NCBI RefSeq assembly: GCF_024606265.1
Contig: NZ_JAHHPP010000055.1
Coordinates: forward strand, 1 to 62,841
DNA from: Endozoicomonas sp. SESOKO1
GTDB taxonomy: Bacteria; Pseudomonadota; Gammaproteobacteria; Pseudomonadales; Endozoicomonadaceae
Reading direction: 5' to 3'
Length of the DNA stretch: 62,841 nt
Positions 49,110 to 58,285 of the stretch are shown one piece after another. The position numbers and the translations under genes were made by a program. Positions within the stretch are counted from its first letter, which is position 1. Every line of letters begins with the position of its first letter. The notes under the pieces were generated by a model. That model did no database searches and was not told where the DNA came from. It saw only the letters and a program-made list of their open reading frames with translations.

Positions 49110-49655
49110 TTAACTTTCCTCCTTTTCCTCTTCTTTCTTATCACTTGCAGTAGTTTCTGCCGCCTCAGTTTCAGAACTTTCATCTACGTCTTTATCATCC
49201 CCGGCAGATTCAAAAGATTCACTCCTCGCCAGCTTGGGCGATTCTTCTGCAACTTCTTCTGCCTCTGCCTCTGCCTCTGAATCATCACTCGTTTGAATAG
49301 TCTGAACCTTATCAGTCACTGATTTAAGCGGTCCCCTTTCAGTAGCACCTTCTGAGCTTACTGCTGCTGCAGCGTCTTCCGAACCTGTTTTTTCTACATC
49401 ATCTGCCCCCTTTTGACTCATTTGGGTGTCGGTTCTGGTTTCCTTAACGGTCTTTTCGCTTATTGAATCACCAGGTCCATCTTTTCCTGGCGCCCGGTCT
49501 GGCATTTCATTCCTGGTATCACCTGCAGCCACCGTTACGGTATCCGTTCCAGGGATTTTGGAAGCGACGGTTACTGGAGCACCACTTGAAGCCTCTGGAT
49601 CTGCAGAGGTTATCGCTGGCTGAGTGGTGGCTGGCAATGATGACAAGCTATCCAT
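49110..49655 (-). CDS. Acidic, intrinsically disordered protein
   Basis: 181 aa with almost no hydrophobic core: Ser, Thr, Glu, Asp, Ala and Lys dominate, and the C-terminus is a Glu/Lys/Ser run (SDKKEEEKEES). No signal peptide, membrane helix or domain. An AGAGG lies about 9 nt upstream of the ATG. Disordered acidic proteins occur among secreted effectors and as linkers, but nothing fixes a function. Flanked by gaps of 110 and 226 bp, so it is monocistronic. Confidence 0.6.
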   Translation of the reverse strand: MDSLSSLPATTQPAITSADPEASSGAPVTVASKIPGTDTVTVAAGDTRNEMPDRAPGKDGPGDSISEKTVKETRTDTQMSQKGADDVEKTGSEDAAAAVSSEGATERGPLKSVTDKVQTIQTSDDSEAEAEAEEVAEESPKLARSESFESAGDDKDVDESSETEAAETTASDKKEEEKEES

Positions 49656-49881
49656 AAATAAGAACCTCTTTTTTCTTTAGTAGGTACTCACAATAGACTT
49701 TGGCCATCTTTAATTGGTTTCAATGTTTTTTAGAGTATTTTACTTGTTAAATATCACAAATTATTACTATGAATTTTAAAAAGAAATCTCTACATTTATG
49801 GTGGCAGTATGGTAGCAGCATGGTGACAACTATGGTACCAGCCCCTTCCATAGTTGATCACTTGACGAGTTATAAACACTC

Positions 49882-51045
49882 CTAGGTTCTTCTGGAAAAA
49901 CCATACATTCGCCATGCTGGCCAGCAGGCAACCAGAAAACCCAGTAAAAACAGTGACAGCAACCAAAGCAGCTGCTCCACAGGCAGCGCGATGCTGCTCA
50001 GAACAGGAATCCAGCCCCCCAGGAAAAGCGTCGAGACTTTATAGATAAGGACGCCAGAGCACAGAGCAAACAGAATCTGCAGCATCGGTTCTGCCAGTGT
50101 CAGTCCTGCCAGCTGCCAGGGTCTGACCCCTACCATTCGCAACAGTTCGACCTCCTGTTTTCGCTCGGCAAAACCGGCAGAAAGATTAAAATACATCATC
50201 ATCAGGGAGAGCAGTCCGATGATAAAACTCATTGCCATAAACACATTGTTCAGCATACGTTGATAATGTCCAAGCTTTTCCAGTTCGAACGCAGGAATCA
50301 CCACTTCAAGTGGTGTATTGAAGGTTGACTTCAACACTTTCTGCACCTTGAAGAGGGAGTGGCGATATCGCAGTTTTATCAAAATGAAATTTAGATAATC
50401 ATTTTTTATTCCATGGGCTTTTCGATTTTTTCGCAGCCCTTCAATCGGAATTAAAATATTACTATCCAGCGAGGTTCCGGTTTCCATTAAAACCCCCTGA
50501 ATAATAAATGGTGTTTGATACTCGTCTTTTAATGAGGGTGAAAATCCATTGGCTATCGTCAGGGTCTCTCCCGGTTGATAGTCTGCCGCCAGACTGGCAC
50601 CAATAAATGCAGAACGATGATTTCTGAAGGCAGTGCCTGATCCGCTGGCACCAATAAAGTTAAGGGCTTTCAGCTGCAGGGTTTCCATATAACGTGAAGT
50701 ACTTCCTGTCACTGTATATCCACGGTGGCTTTCATTGGTGGACACCGGCGCCGCCCACTCTACATCCTCCAGGGCGGCTATTTCTTTATAGATATTCCAG
50801 GGTATCACCGGGGGAGGGGGACCAATGCGAAAAAGACTGTAAAGGACAAGGTGTACCGGCTGTGAAGGTGCTCCGACAATCAGGTCTGCACCTGACGACA
50901 CCTGCCTTGCATAAGACCTGACAGCTTCATGGATATGGCTGATCACCAGAAGAAGCGCAATGCTGCAGGCAAGTGCCAGAATTGAAATCGTTGAGCGCCC
51001 TGCTCTCTGACCAAGACTTTTGCGCATAATCGTCATAATGACCAT
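49882..51045 (-). CDS. ABC transporter permease, FtsX/MacB-like
   Basis: 387 aa with four membrane helices in the FtsX/LolC layout: one near the N-terminus (STISILALACSIALLLVISH), a large periplasmic domain of about 220 residues, and three helices at ~265-380. It starts MVIMTIMRKSLGQRAGRS and overlaps the ATPase gene by 13 nt. Such permeases move lipoproteins, peptides or metals' partners out of the inner membrane. With the ATPase and the ZrgA-like protein it forms a three-gene operon. Confidence 0.88.
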   Translation of the reverse strand: MVIMTIMRKSLGQRAGRSTISILALACSIALLLVISHIHEAVRSYARQVSSGADLIVGAPSQPVHLVLYSLFRIGPPPPVIPWNIYKEIAALEDVEWAAPVSTNESHRGYTVTGSTSRYMETLQLKALNFIGASGSGTAFRNHRSAFIGASLAADYQPGETLTIANGFSPSLKDEYQTPFIIQGVLMETGTSLDSNILIPIEGLRKNRKAHGIKNDYLNFILIKLRYRHSLFKVQKVLKSTFNTPLEVVIPAFELEKLGHYQRMLNNVFMAMSFIIGLLSLMMMYFNLSAGFAERKQEVELLRMVGVRPWQLAGLTLAEPMLQILFALCSGVLIYKVSTLFLGGWIPVLSSIALPVEQLLWLLSLFLLGFLVACWPAWRMYGFSRRT

Positions 51046-51752
51046 CGGTTTTCGCGCTCCCTTGCCAGGTTCAGGGCATCCATATCCACATAACGGTCAA
51101 AACCATCAACGCCATTTTCATCATGGGTTGTACAGATCAGTGTGGCACCACTGGCACGGCATTCATCCTGCAAAAGCTGGTAAACGGCCTTCTTGCCCCG
51201 GCTGTCCATGGCTGAGGCCGGTTCATCCGCCAACACCATTTCAGGCTTGCCAATCAGTGCGCGGGCAATCGCAAAACGCTGCTGTTGACCCGCACTGTAT
51301 TGCGCAGCATTTTTTGATAGCCGGGATGGGTCTTTTAAACTGAGCTTGCGAATCAGACGAATGGCATCCTCGGCTGCAGTCCCGGATTTTCTTTCTGCTT
51401 CACATCTTCTTTTTGGTGAGAAGTAACAGGGCAGCAGAATGTTATCAAAGGCACTGAGATAAGGAACCAGCCGATAATGCTGAAAAACAAATCCGATAGC
51501 GTCCGCACGAAATCTTTCCAGAGTGGAGGTGCCAATGGTTCTCATATCATTGCCCAGAACCAGCACCTCACCACTATCACTGCGTACAAGCCCCACCAGG
51601 GTTCTTAACAAGGTCGTTTTTCCAGAGCCATTCCCGCCTTGAATACACACCGTTTCACCCGCTTTGATTACCAGCTCTGGAATTCTTAAAACTTCAGTGT
51701 CACCAATACGCTGCTCAAGGTCTTGAATGGCAACGGCCTGAACATTGGTCAT
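51033..51752 (-). CDS. ABC transporter ATP-binding protein, LolD/MacB type
   Basis: 239 aa. Walker A GGNGSGKTTLL (~40-50), Q-loop region FVFQHYRLVPYLSAF, signature YSAGQQQRFAIARAL, Walker B MVLADEPAS and H-loop CTTHD are all present. The signature reads SAGQQ instead of the usual SGGQQ, a mild change compatible with activity. It overlaps its permease downstream and the upstream gene by ATGA, so the operon is translationally coupled. Confidence 0.93.
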   Translation of the reverse strand: MTNVQAVAIQDLEQRIGDTEVLRIPELVIKAGETVCIQGGNGSGKTTLLRTLVGLVRSDSGEVLVLGNDMRTIGTSTLERFRADAIGFVFQHYRLVPYLSAFDNILLPCYFSPKRRCEAERKSGTAAEDAIRLIRKLSLKDPSRLSKNAAQYSAGQQQRFAIARALIGKPEMVLADEPASAMDSRGKKAVYQLLQDECRASGATLICTTHDENGVDGFDRYVDMDALNLARERENRWSL

Positions 51753-52342
51753 CTTAATATCCCCGACTTGATGGAGACCTGCCGTTTCTCAGGGTAGACA
51801 ACGGTTTTGTTTTGCCAGTTTTCTGTGGTCAGCCAGACATCAATCGCTTGCAAGTCAGGCAAGGCTTCATAAAGTTTCACGTCAATGTATTTGAGTTGTC
51901 CGGGACTTTTGCAGTGGAATGTTTGATAGCCACTGATTTGATCCTCTTCCCGATTGACTTGAAGTGCAATGACCTGACAATGGGCAGCGGCGGGCGGTAA
52001 AGCAAAGTAGTGTATGCGTTGAAGCTGGCTATAGATCAGCTCCAGATCCATTTTTTTTTTAAGTACCGATAAAGACTCTTCACTGAGAGCAAAATAAAGC
52101 GTCAGATTCTCACCGGAAATACTGATATCCAGACCAATCCGGGCAGGCTCAACAGCCCTGTGCAGGATTATCCCAGCTCGACTTTCAACAGCCAGCAACG
52201 TAAGCAGATATACGGCGAACAGTTTCAATGTGACCTTTCCGGGCAAAGCCTGCCCTCTCACAATCAGTCGCTTTATCACTATTGGAATCTTGGTTTTCAT
52301 GTTCATGATTATCGGTTGTCTGCCAATAAAAATAAGGCTCAT
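51749..52342 (-). CDS. Periplasmic protein, possibly ZrgA/DUF2796 family
   Basis: 197 aa (185 if the second in-frame Met at 52,306 is used). A signal-like segment (TLKLFAVYLLTLLAVESRAG) precedes the mature part. The pattern FALPPAAAHCQVIALQV, then FHCKSPGQLKYIDVKLYEAL, resembles the conserved Cys-containing core of ZrgA/DUF2796 proteins, which in vibrios belong to a zinc-uptake operon with an ABC transporter. The His-rich metal-binding stretch typical of ZrgA is missing. It is the first gene of an operon with an ATPase and an FtsX-like permease. Confidence 0.6.
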   Translation of the reverse strand: MSLIFIGRQPIIMNMKTKIPIVIKRLIVRGQALPGKVTLKLFAVYLLTLLAVESRAGIILHRAVEPARIGLDISISGENLTLYFALSEESLSVLKKKMDLELIYSQLQRIHYFALPPAAAHCQVIALQVNREEDQISGYQTFHCKSPGQLKYIDVKLYEALPDLQAIDVWLTTENWQNKTVVYPEKRQVSIKSGILR

Positions 52343-52670
52343 TCCATATTGGAAGACTCTGGCAGCGAATATTTTGGCCTATACTCGAAGCTGCTGATCC
52401 TCCAATAAGTAGCCAGAAATATATGATTTCATATGGCTAGCTACTTAACCTATCTGCATTTCTGCAATCGGCTTCGGCCATAACTTATGCGTTGACAATC
52501 AGAGGGCTACAACGCTTCTCCAAACCTGCTTGAGATATTCTGTCAGCGCTCACTGTACACACTGTCGGCCATGGCATTCAGATTATGTGATGGGAAATTC
52601 TTACTCGATTAGACGTCAACACACCCCTGACTCGACACAACCCTGACTCGACACAACCGGAGTTTGATTC
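52343..52670. other. Intergenic region with repeats, upstream of the OmpA lipoprotein
   Basis: 328 bp between divergent genes. It holds the second copy of the dispersed 32-bp repeat (52,415-52,446), nested in a larger inverted repeat AAGTAGC...GCTACTT, and a tandem direct repeat of about 17 bp (CTGACTCGACACAACC twice, from about 52,628). No gene seen. Confidence 0.55.
52415..52446. repeat. Dispersed 32-bp repeat, copy 2
   Basis: GAAATATATGATTTCATATG then GCTAGCTACTTA; differs from the copy at 21,922-21,953 at only a few positions. It lies within an inverted repeat formed by AAGTAGCCA on its left and TGGCTAGCTACTT on its right. Confidence 0.5.
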
Positions 52671-53600
52671 ATGCACTTCACTACTCCCTTTAAAACGTTA
52701 ACACTGTTCATGATCACCCTTTTTCTCGCTGGCTGCGCCAGTGATGGTCATATGAACCGGTGGAGCCAATGCGCCCTGATCGGGGCGGGAACCGGCGGTC
52801 TTGTTGGCGCTGCAGCCAACAGTAAGAGCTCATCCGACAGTGGTAAGTCTGCCGCTTATGGTGCTATTGGTGGTGCCCTGGTCGCTGCTGCAATCTGTTC
52901 ACTGACAGGCAGTGACAGTGATCAGGATGGCGTTCCTGATAAAAAAGACCGCTGTGCACACACACCCAGGGGCATAACAGTCGATAACAGCGGCTGCCCT
53001 GTTGACTCAGATAATGATGGAGTTCCTGACCATATGGACAGGTGTGCCAATACCCCTCATGGCATAAAAGTGGATGCTCACGGCTGTCCCGATTCCGACG
53101 GCGATGGTGTTCCGGACAATATGGATCGCTGCCCCGACACCCCTGCCGGTGTATCTGTTGACCAGTCTGGCTGCCCTGTGGACAGTGATGGGGATGGTAT
53201 TCCCAATACCATTGACAAGTGCCCAAATACGCCCACAGGCACTCCCGTCGATGCCGATGGCTGCCCACTCCAGAAAGAGCTGGGAATCGTTTATTTTGGC
53301 TTTGATAAAACGGACATTGATCCGGTGGGCCGTCAGGAGCTGGATCAAATCGCTGATGCTGCCAAAAAGCAGCCTGGCATCCGCCTGACTGCTGTTGGTT
53401 ACACCGATTCAACCGGACCGCGGGAATACAATATGAAGCTCGCACTGCTCAGGGCCGAAAGTGTCAAAAAGTATCTGGAAGGGTGTGGTGTCGAGGGCAT
53501 CCGCATCGAAGCGGTTGCCGGTGGCGTTCTGGAGGCCGGAGATCAAACCAGAGAAGGCCGCAGAGACAACCGTCATGTTACCATCACCATTGAAGGGTAA
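52671..53600 (+). CDS. OmpA-family lipoprotein with TSP3 repeats
   Basis: 309 aa. Signal peptide with lipobox LAGC (Cys22), a glycine-zipper-like region (36-77), four thrombospondin type 3 calcium-binding repeats (82-200; DSDGDGVPDNMDRCP...GCP) and a C-terminal OmpA peptidoglycan-binding domain (205-308; FGFDKTDIDP ... NRHVTITIEG). It would anchor the outer membrane to peptidoglycan, with the TSP3 linker spanning the periplasm. The repeats are each 29 residues with two Cys. Monocistronic. A MITE-like element follows 80 bp downstream. Confidence 0.93.
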   Translation: MHFTTPFKTLTLFMITLFLAGCASDGHMNRWSQCALIGAGTGGLVGAAANSKSSSDSGKSAAYGAIGGALVAAAICSLTGSDSDQDGVPDKKDRCAHTPRGITVDNSGCPVDSDNDGVPDHMDRCANTPHGIKVDAHGCPDSDGDGVPDNMDRCPDTPAGVSVDQSGCPVDSDGDGIPNTIDKCPNTPTGTPVDADGCPLQKELGIVYFGFDKTDIDPVGRQELDQIADAAKKQPGIRLTAVGYTDSTGPREYNMKLALLRAESVKKYLEGCGVEGIRIEAVAGGVLEAGDQTREGRRDNRHVTITIEG

Positions 53601-53683
53601 ACTCCATTTCACGCTACTGGGTAGCATCAGGATTCAGAACATTTAAAAGGAAAAAGAAGCAGGGAAGCTCCATTTTAAACCAC

Positions 53684-53862
53684 CTTAGGAGCTGTCCTGA
53701 AATAACTTCGACATTTCTACAGACGCTACACGCTACCCGCCGCCCGCTTCCCGAAAAGCTGGAACCACTTGTGCTTTTGCGGGCAGCGGGTGGCGGGAAG
53801 CGGGCGGCGGCATTTTCCCAGTCTGAATAAAATGATGAAGTTACTCCGGGACAATTCCTTAA
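53684..53862. mobile_element. MITE-like element with terminal inverted repeats
   Basis: Imperfect terminal inverted repeats (TTAGGAGCTGTCCTGAAATA... at the left; complementary GTTACTCCGGGACAATTCC at the right) enclose a perfect 17-bp inverted repeat: CCGCCGCCCGCTTCCCG (53,737-53,753) and its complement (53,794-53,810). About 180 bp, no coding capacity. Confidence 0.65.
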
Positions 53863-54015
53863 ATCACCAACACCCTTCAATGCTTTTGTCTGTTGCTTTT
53901 GAAACCTGTGGGATAAGATAGCGCCAACCTTTACCTATCAACGCCTCCAGGCAATATTCATCACAGACTTTTCATGACAAACCTTCCATAACAAACTTTT
54001 TATGACAAATTTTTT

Positions 54016-54897
54016 ATGACAAATAGCAGCAAAGCCAATATCTACGCCCTGGCCACGGCCTTATTGTGGTCGACCATTGCCACCGCCTTTAAAATAGCCC
54101 TTAAACATCTTGACCCATGGCAGCTGGTATTCTGGTCCGTGGCAACCTCCACCATACTGCTGACCATCATTGTCATGATTCAGGGAAAGGCTGGCTTAAT
54201 CGTTTCCCAATTCAAACAGACAAAAGGATTATTCATCGTCCTGGGACTGTTAAACCCTTTTCTCTATCATGTTGCCCTGTTCGGCGCTTATGACCTGCTT
54301 CCGGCACAACAGGCACAGGCATTAAACTACAGCTGGCCAATGGCGCTAACCCTGCTTGCGGTTCCCTTGCTGGGCAGAAAGCTGTCCCTGACCAGCCTGC
54401 TCTGCTGCCTGCTGGCCTACGCGGGTGTATTGATTATCTGTACCCGCGGGGCCTTTCAAAACCTTAATTTCTCCAGTCCAACGGGTGTTCTTCTGGCACT
54501 TTCAAGCACCATCATCTGGGCACTTTACTGGCTATTGAATACCCGGCGTGAAGGAGACCCTGTGGTTGGCCTGCTGATCTGCTTCCTATGTGGACTGCCC
54601 TGGATTATTGGTGCCACCGCCCTGTTCTCCGATTTCTGGCCCATTTCCTCTGAAGGCCTGGCAGCAGCAGCCTATGTTGGCCTGATTGAAATGGGCTTTG
54701 CTTATATCCTGTGGCTGAAAGCCCTCAAACTGGCGGACAATACGGCCATGGTCAGCAATATCAGCTATCTCAGTCCGTTTCTATCACTGATTTTCATCGC
54801 CAATATTCTTGGTGAGCCTATCTATCCTGCCACCTATGTTGGCTTGTTGATGATCATTGTTGCCGTGCTGGCTCAGCAGCATCCAGGCAGAAAGTAA
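54016..54897 (+). CDS. DMT/EamA-family permease
   Basis: 293 aa with ten predicted membrane helices in two EamA halves (LATALLWSTIATAFKIALKH; GVLLALSSTIIWALYWLLN). It is likely an exporter of amino acids or other small metabolites, with YddG-like proteins as the closest type; the substrate is not evident. Three imperfect copies of TTTTTATGACAAA precede the start (53,970-54,025). Only the last ATG opens a long frame, so the start is fixed. It ends 5 bp before trmN6 and may be cotranscribed. Confidence 0.88.
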   Translation: MTNSSKANIYALATALLWSTIATAFKIALKHLDPWQLVFWSVATSTILLTIIVMIQGKAGLIVSQFKQTKGLFIVLGLLNPFLYHVALFGAYDLLPAQQAQALNYSWPMALTLLAVPLLGRKLSLTSLLCCLLAYAGVLIICTRGAFQNLNFSSPTGVLLALSSTIIWALYWLLNTRREGDPVVGLLICFLCGLPWIIGATALFSDFWPISSEGLAAAAYVGLIEMGFAYILWLKALKLADNTAMVSNISYLSPFLSLIFIANILGEPIYPATYVGLLMIIVAVLAQQHPGRK

Positions 54898-54902
54898 ATA
54901 TC

Positions 54903-55640
54903 ATGGCCAGAAACAGCTACTTTGCTTTTAAACAGTTCAGAATTGAACAGGGTGAATGCGCCATGAAAGTCACCACGGATGCCTGCATCTTTGGTGCCCT
55001 TCTGGCCGGGGCACACAGATTACAACATAGCCAATCCATTCTGGATATTGGCGCAGGCACCGGGTTGCTGAGCCTGATGGCAGCCCAGAACTGCAATGGG
55101 CAAATCACCGCCGTGGAGCTGGATAAAGAGGCGTCACAACAAGCGGTAAGGAACTTTGTCGCCAGCCCGTGGGCAGATCAGCTTCACCTGGTCAATAGCG
55201 CTATCCAGACATTCTCTGCCACCAGTCAGCAACGCTTTGACTGTATCATTTCGAATCCGCCTTTTTTTCAGCAATCCTTTAAAGGGTATGATCAACGACG
55301 AAACATGGCCCGCCATACCGACAGCCTGAGTTTCACTGATCTTGCCAGGGTGGTTTCACGACATCTGGCGAACACCGGAGAAGCCTGGATTCTGCTGCCC
55401 GTGGAATCCACACCACGCTTTTTGGGAGCCGCGGCCCTGGAAGGGCTGTGCCTGAAAAAAAAGATTGGGCTGCGCTCTTCCAGCGACCATCCGAACCACC
55501 GCTATATACTGGTCTTGAAACACCGGGTACAGGATAAACCTCAGGAAACTCAGGAGGAGACCGTCACTATATATACCCGGCCTCCTCACTACACAGAAGA
55601 AACCAGACAGTTGATGTCACCATACTATCTGGCCCTGTAA
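54903..55640 (+). CDS. trmN6: tRNA1(Val) (adenine-37-N6)-methyltransferase
   Basis: 245 aa (E. coli YfiC/TrmN6 also about 245). N-terminal FKQFRIEQGECAMKVTTDAC is the family signature, then SAM-binding LDIGAGTGLLSLMAA and catalytic NPPFF (SNPPFFQQSFKGYD). It methylates A37 of tRNA-Val. Follows the EamA permease by 5 bp and converges on rsmC. Nothing unusual. Confidence 0.93.
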   Translation: MARNSYFAFKQFRIEQGECAMKVTTDACIFGALLAGAHRLQHSQSILDIGAGTGLLSLMAAQNCNGQITAVELDKEASQQAVRNFVASPWADQLHLVNSAIQTFSATSQQRFDCIISNPPFFQQSFKGYDQRRNMARHTDSLSFTDLARVVSRHLANTGEAWILLPVESTPRFLGAAALEGLCLKKKIGLRSSSDHPNHRYILVLKHRVQDKPQETQEETVTIYTRPPHYTEETRQLMSPYYLAL

Positions 55641-55663
55641 CAGCGAATGGTCAGCAATGACAT

Positions 55664-56740
55664 TCAGTGTCTGGCCCGATAAACCGAGAACCCATCTTTG
55701 CTGAGCAACGTCTCACAGTGGCCAAACGCCTTCTGAATGATTGGTGGATAACGCAGGAAGCTATTGGCCACAATACGAAGTTCGCCACCCGGGCGCAGCA
55801 TCTGACGTGACTGGGCAAGAAACAGCTCTGTCACTTCATAGTGGGTTTTAACGCCCTGGTGAAACGGTGGGTTGGAGATAATCAGGTCAAACTGTCCACT
55901 CACTCCTGAGAGGCCATCGCTGGGAAGTACGGTAAAAGACTCACTTCCCATGGTGCTCATGGTTTTGTTACTGCTGGCCAGAGCCAGTGCATCACAGTCC
56001 ACCAGGGTAAAATCATGCTCACCGGGCAGGGCATCGATATAAGCGGAGATCACTCCGGCACCACAGCCAAAATCCAGCACTTTGCCGGAAGGCACCACAT
56101 CCAGTGTTTCCAGCAGAACCCGGGTTCCCTTATCCAGTCGACCTTGACTAAAAACACCGGGTAACGAGGTAATATCCATATTGACCGGGCCAACAGTGAC
56201 AGAAAACGACTCAAACCATGACTCAAGGTTAAAATTATCCGGTTTTTTCAACGGTTCCGAAGCTTCCAGCAATACACAGTGACGGGCATTATCGATACTC
56301 TTGACATGGCCAAAACTGTTCTTCAACCGCTTTTTCCATGACTTGATCCCTTCATCATTCTCCCCCACCAGCCAAATGGGGGCACCTTCTGGCAAAAAGC
56401 TCAGCACCATCTCCAGCCAGAAGTCCATTAATGGTTTGCTTTTCTGGAGAAAGAGCAAAACACCCTCAACGGGATGGGCAAATTCAGTCGGCAGGATCGG
56501 CGCAAAACTGAGAGAAAAACGGTCTTCCAGCCGGGCCTTATGCGGCAACAGACGTTGATAAGCACTGAAATCACGGGTCAGTGCCGTGATATAGCCAATC
56601 CCATCACTCAACAAATGAGAAGCCAGATCATCAGCCGGCAATCCAACCACCACAAGATGTTCAAACTCAAAGAGCGCCTGGTTACGAACAATCAACTGGC
56701 CCGGATTGGATAAGTGCGGGGATAAAGGAAGGGATGTCAT
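55664..56740 (-). CDS. rsmC: 16S rRNA (guanine-1207-N2)-methyltransferase
   Basis: 358 aa from MTSLPLSPHLSN; a TTG three codons earlier opens the frame but is less likely. A degenerate N-terminal methyltransferase-like domain precedes an active C-terminal one with VLDFGCGAGVISAY and NPPFHQGVKTHYEVTE, both typical of RsmC. It methylates G1207 in 16S rRNA. Convergent with trmN6 (23-bp gap), divergent from yciA. Confidence 0.93.
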   Translation of the reverse strand: MTSLPLSPHLSNPGQLIVRNQALFEFEHLVVVGLPADDLASHLLSDGIGYITALTRDFSAYQRLLPHKARLEDRFSLSFAPILPTEFAHPVEGVLLFLQKSKPLMDFWLEMVLSFLPEGAPIWLVGENDEGIKSWKKRLKNSFGHVKSIDNARHCVLLEASEPLKKPDNFNLESWFESFSVTVGPVNMDITSLPGVFSQGRLDKGTRVLLETLDVVPSGKVLDFGCGAGVISAYIDALPGEHDFTLVDCDALALASSNKTMSTMGSESFTVLPSDGLSGVSGQFDLIISNPPFHQGVKTHYEVTELFLAQSRQMLRPGGELRIVANSFLRYPPIIQKAFGHCETLLSKDGFSVYRARH

Positions 56741-56920
56741 AGGTATCAACGCTGGTTACACTGCTCTCAAAGCGGGAACTTATACAGGAATAGCCCACTG
56801 TTTTCCATGCAAGCTTTGCATCAAAGCTTTCCATCAAAGCCTTCATGGAAATACGGATTTACAAGATGACTTCACCGGCATAGCATTCGCTGCCAGTTAC
56901 GACCTGCATGGAGTTTTCTG

Positions 56921-57304
56921 ATGAGTGAACCACAGGGCGACCTGGTTCTGCGCACACTGGCAATGCCAGCTGACACCAACCCGAATGGCGATATTTTTGG
57001 CGGCTGGATCATGTCCCAGATGGACATGGCCGGCGGCCTGGCAGCGAAAAATCGCTGCAATAGCCGGGTTTCCACCGTTGCCGTTGAATCCATGAGCTTT
57101 ATCCATCCGGTTAAAGTTGGTGACGTGGTTTGCTGTTATGCTGATATCATTCGCGTCGGCAACACCTCCATGCGCATTAAACTCGAGGTGTGGATACTGT
57201 CCCACCCGTTCAAATCAGAAGAACGTCATAAGGTCACGGAAGGCTTCTTCACCTACGTTGCTATAAACGACAACGGAAAACCTGTCCCTGTAGACAGAAG
57301 CTGA
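56921..57304 (+). CDS. yciA: Acyl-CoA thioesterase YciA
   Basis: 127 aa hotdog-fold thioesterase. The motif TNPNGDIFGGWIMSQMDMAG carries the catalytic Asp region of the YciA/BACH family; SFIHPVKVGDVV follows. It hydrolyses acyl-CoAs broadly and is thought to recycle CoA. It is about 15 residues shorter than E. coli YciA at the C-terminus. Seventeen bp upstream of udk, so likely cotranscribed. Confidence 0.93.
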   Translation: MSEPQGDLVLRTLAMPADTNPNGDIFGGWIMSQMDMAGGLAAKNRCNSRVSTVAVESMSFIHPVKVGDVVCCYADIIRVGNTSMRIKLEVWILSHPFKSEERHKVTEGFFTYVAINDNGKPVPVDRS

Positions 57305-57320
57305 TAACCGGACTCATCCC

Positions 57321-57941
57321 ATGAAACAGAAAACCATTCTCGTCGGCATTGCCGGCGCCTCCGCATCTGGCAAAAGCCTGCTGGCAGAAACACTGGTTGA
57401 AGAGCTCCAGTCAGAGCACCTGTGTGTTATTTCAGAAGACTCCTACTATAAAGACCAGACACATTTGAGCATGGAGGAGCGGGTTCGTACCAACTATGAT
57501 CACCCGGAGTCCATGGATCATGACCTGATGCTGGAGCAGATGATCAAACTGAAAAATGGTCAGGAAATCGATGTTCCACTTTATGACTATACCCAGCACA
57601 ATCGTCGTTCCGATACCCGCAAGGTCCACCCCGCTCGTGTGGTGATTTATGAAGGAATTCTCCTTTTTACCAACCCGGAAATCCGGAAAGCTTTTGACCT
57701 GCGATTCTTTATGGATACGCCACTGGATATCTGCCTGATCCGTCGTATGAAGCGGGATATTCTCAGTCGGGGCCGTGATGTTGATTCCGTCATCAGGCAA
57801 TACCTGGAAACGGTTCGCCCGATGTATATGCAGTTCATTGAGCCTGCACGCCAGCATGCTGACCTGATCATTCCCCATGGTGGCAAGAACAGGATTGCCA
57901 TCGATCTGATCAAAACCCAGATCCGCAACCTGATTGATTGA
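57321..57941 (+). CDS. udk: Uridine/cytidine kinase
   Basis: 206 aa (E. coli 213). P-loop GIAGASASGKS at residues ~9-19, ISEDSYYKDQ with the catalytic Asp, and NYDHPESMDHDLM, all typical of Udk. It phosphorylates uridine and cytidine with ATP or GTP in pyrimidine salvage. Directly follows yciA. Nothing unusual. Confidence 0.95.
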   Translation: MKQKTILVGIAGASASGKSLLAETLVEELQSEHLCVISEDSYYKDQTHLSMEERVRTNYDHPESMDHDLMLEQMIKLKNGQEIDVPLYDYTQHNRRSDTRKVHPARVVIYEGILLFTNPEIRKAFDLRFFMDTPLDICLIRRMKRDILSRGRDVDSVIRQYLETVRPMYMQFIEPARQHADLIIPHGGKNRIAIDLIKTQIRNLID

Positions 57942-58285
57942 CCCTGACAGCCTGTTCATCCTTGCTGTAACACACGGCAATGGACAGGCACTCATTCACC
58001 CTTTCAATAAACGCCTTTCCCTTACCCCCTTTTATTTCAAAACGCGTCTGGGTATACTTCAGCCGTATAAGCGTCTAATACGCCCTTTTTTTTCGTCCTT
58101 AAAAAAGATGTCGGGTCCGGCGCACTCTTCGCGTATTCGAAGATGGGTCTACCCTGATCATCCGGGCTGTCCGGCCGCTTGTACATCAAACTTCCCCAAA
58201 CCAAAGTAGATGTACGTGTTTCTGATGCATCGATCTCCGGATCACCATGCCCAGGGCACTGCAAGATGGCTATCAATAAGTTATT
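57942..58285. other. Intergenic region between udk and guaC
   Basis: 344 bp. It must contain the guaC promoter. GTACATC and GATGTAC form an inverted repeat at about 58,181-58,217. A possible minus-strand 49-codon gene is listed separately. No RNA gene seen. Confidence 0.5.
58037..58186 (-). CDS. Possible 49-aa protein
   Basis: 49 codons starting MYKRPDSPDDQGRPIFEYAK and ending AYTAEVYPDAF, with GGGGAAG 4 nt before the ATG. The sequence looks protein-like (charged, Pro and aromatic residues, no low complexity) but has no recognised family, and the frame is open upstream. It could equally be part of a dispersed repeat. Confidence 0.3.
   Translation of the reverse strand: MYKRPDSPDDQGRPIFEYAKSAPDPTSFLRTKKKGVLDAYTAEVYPDAF

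Noticed and set aside
53614-53880. 88-codon minus-strand frame
   Set aside because: It runs through the MITE-like inverted repeats and has no protein-like features.
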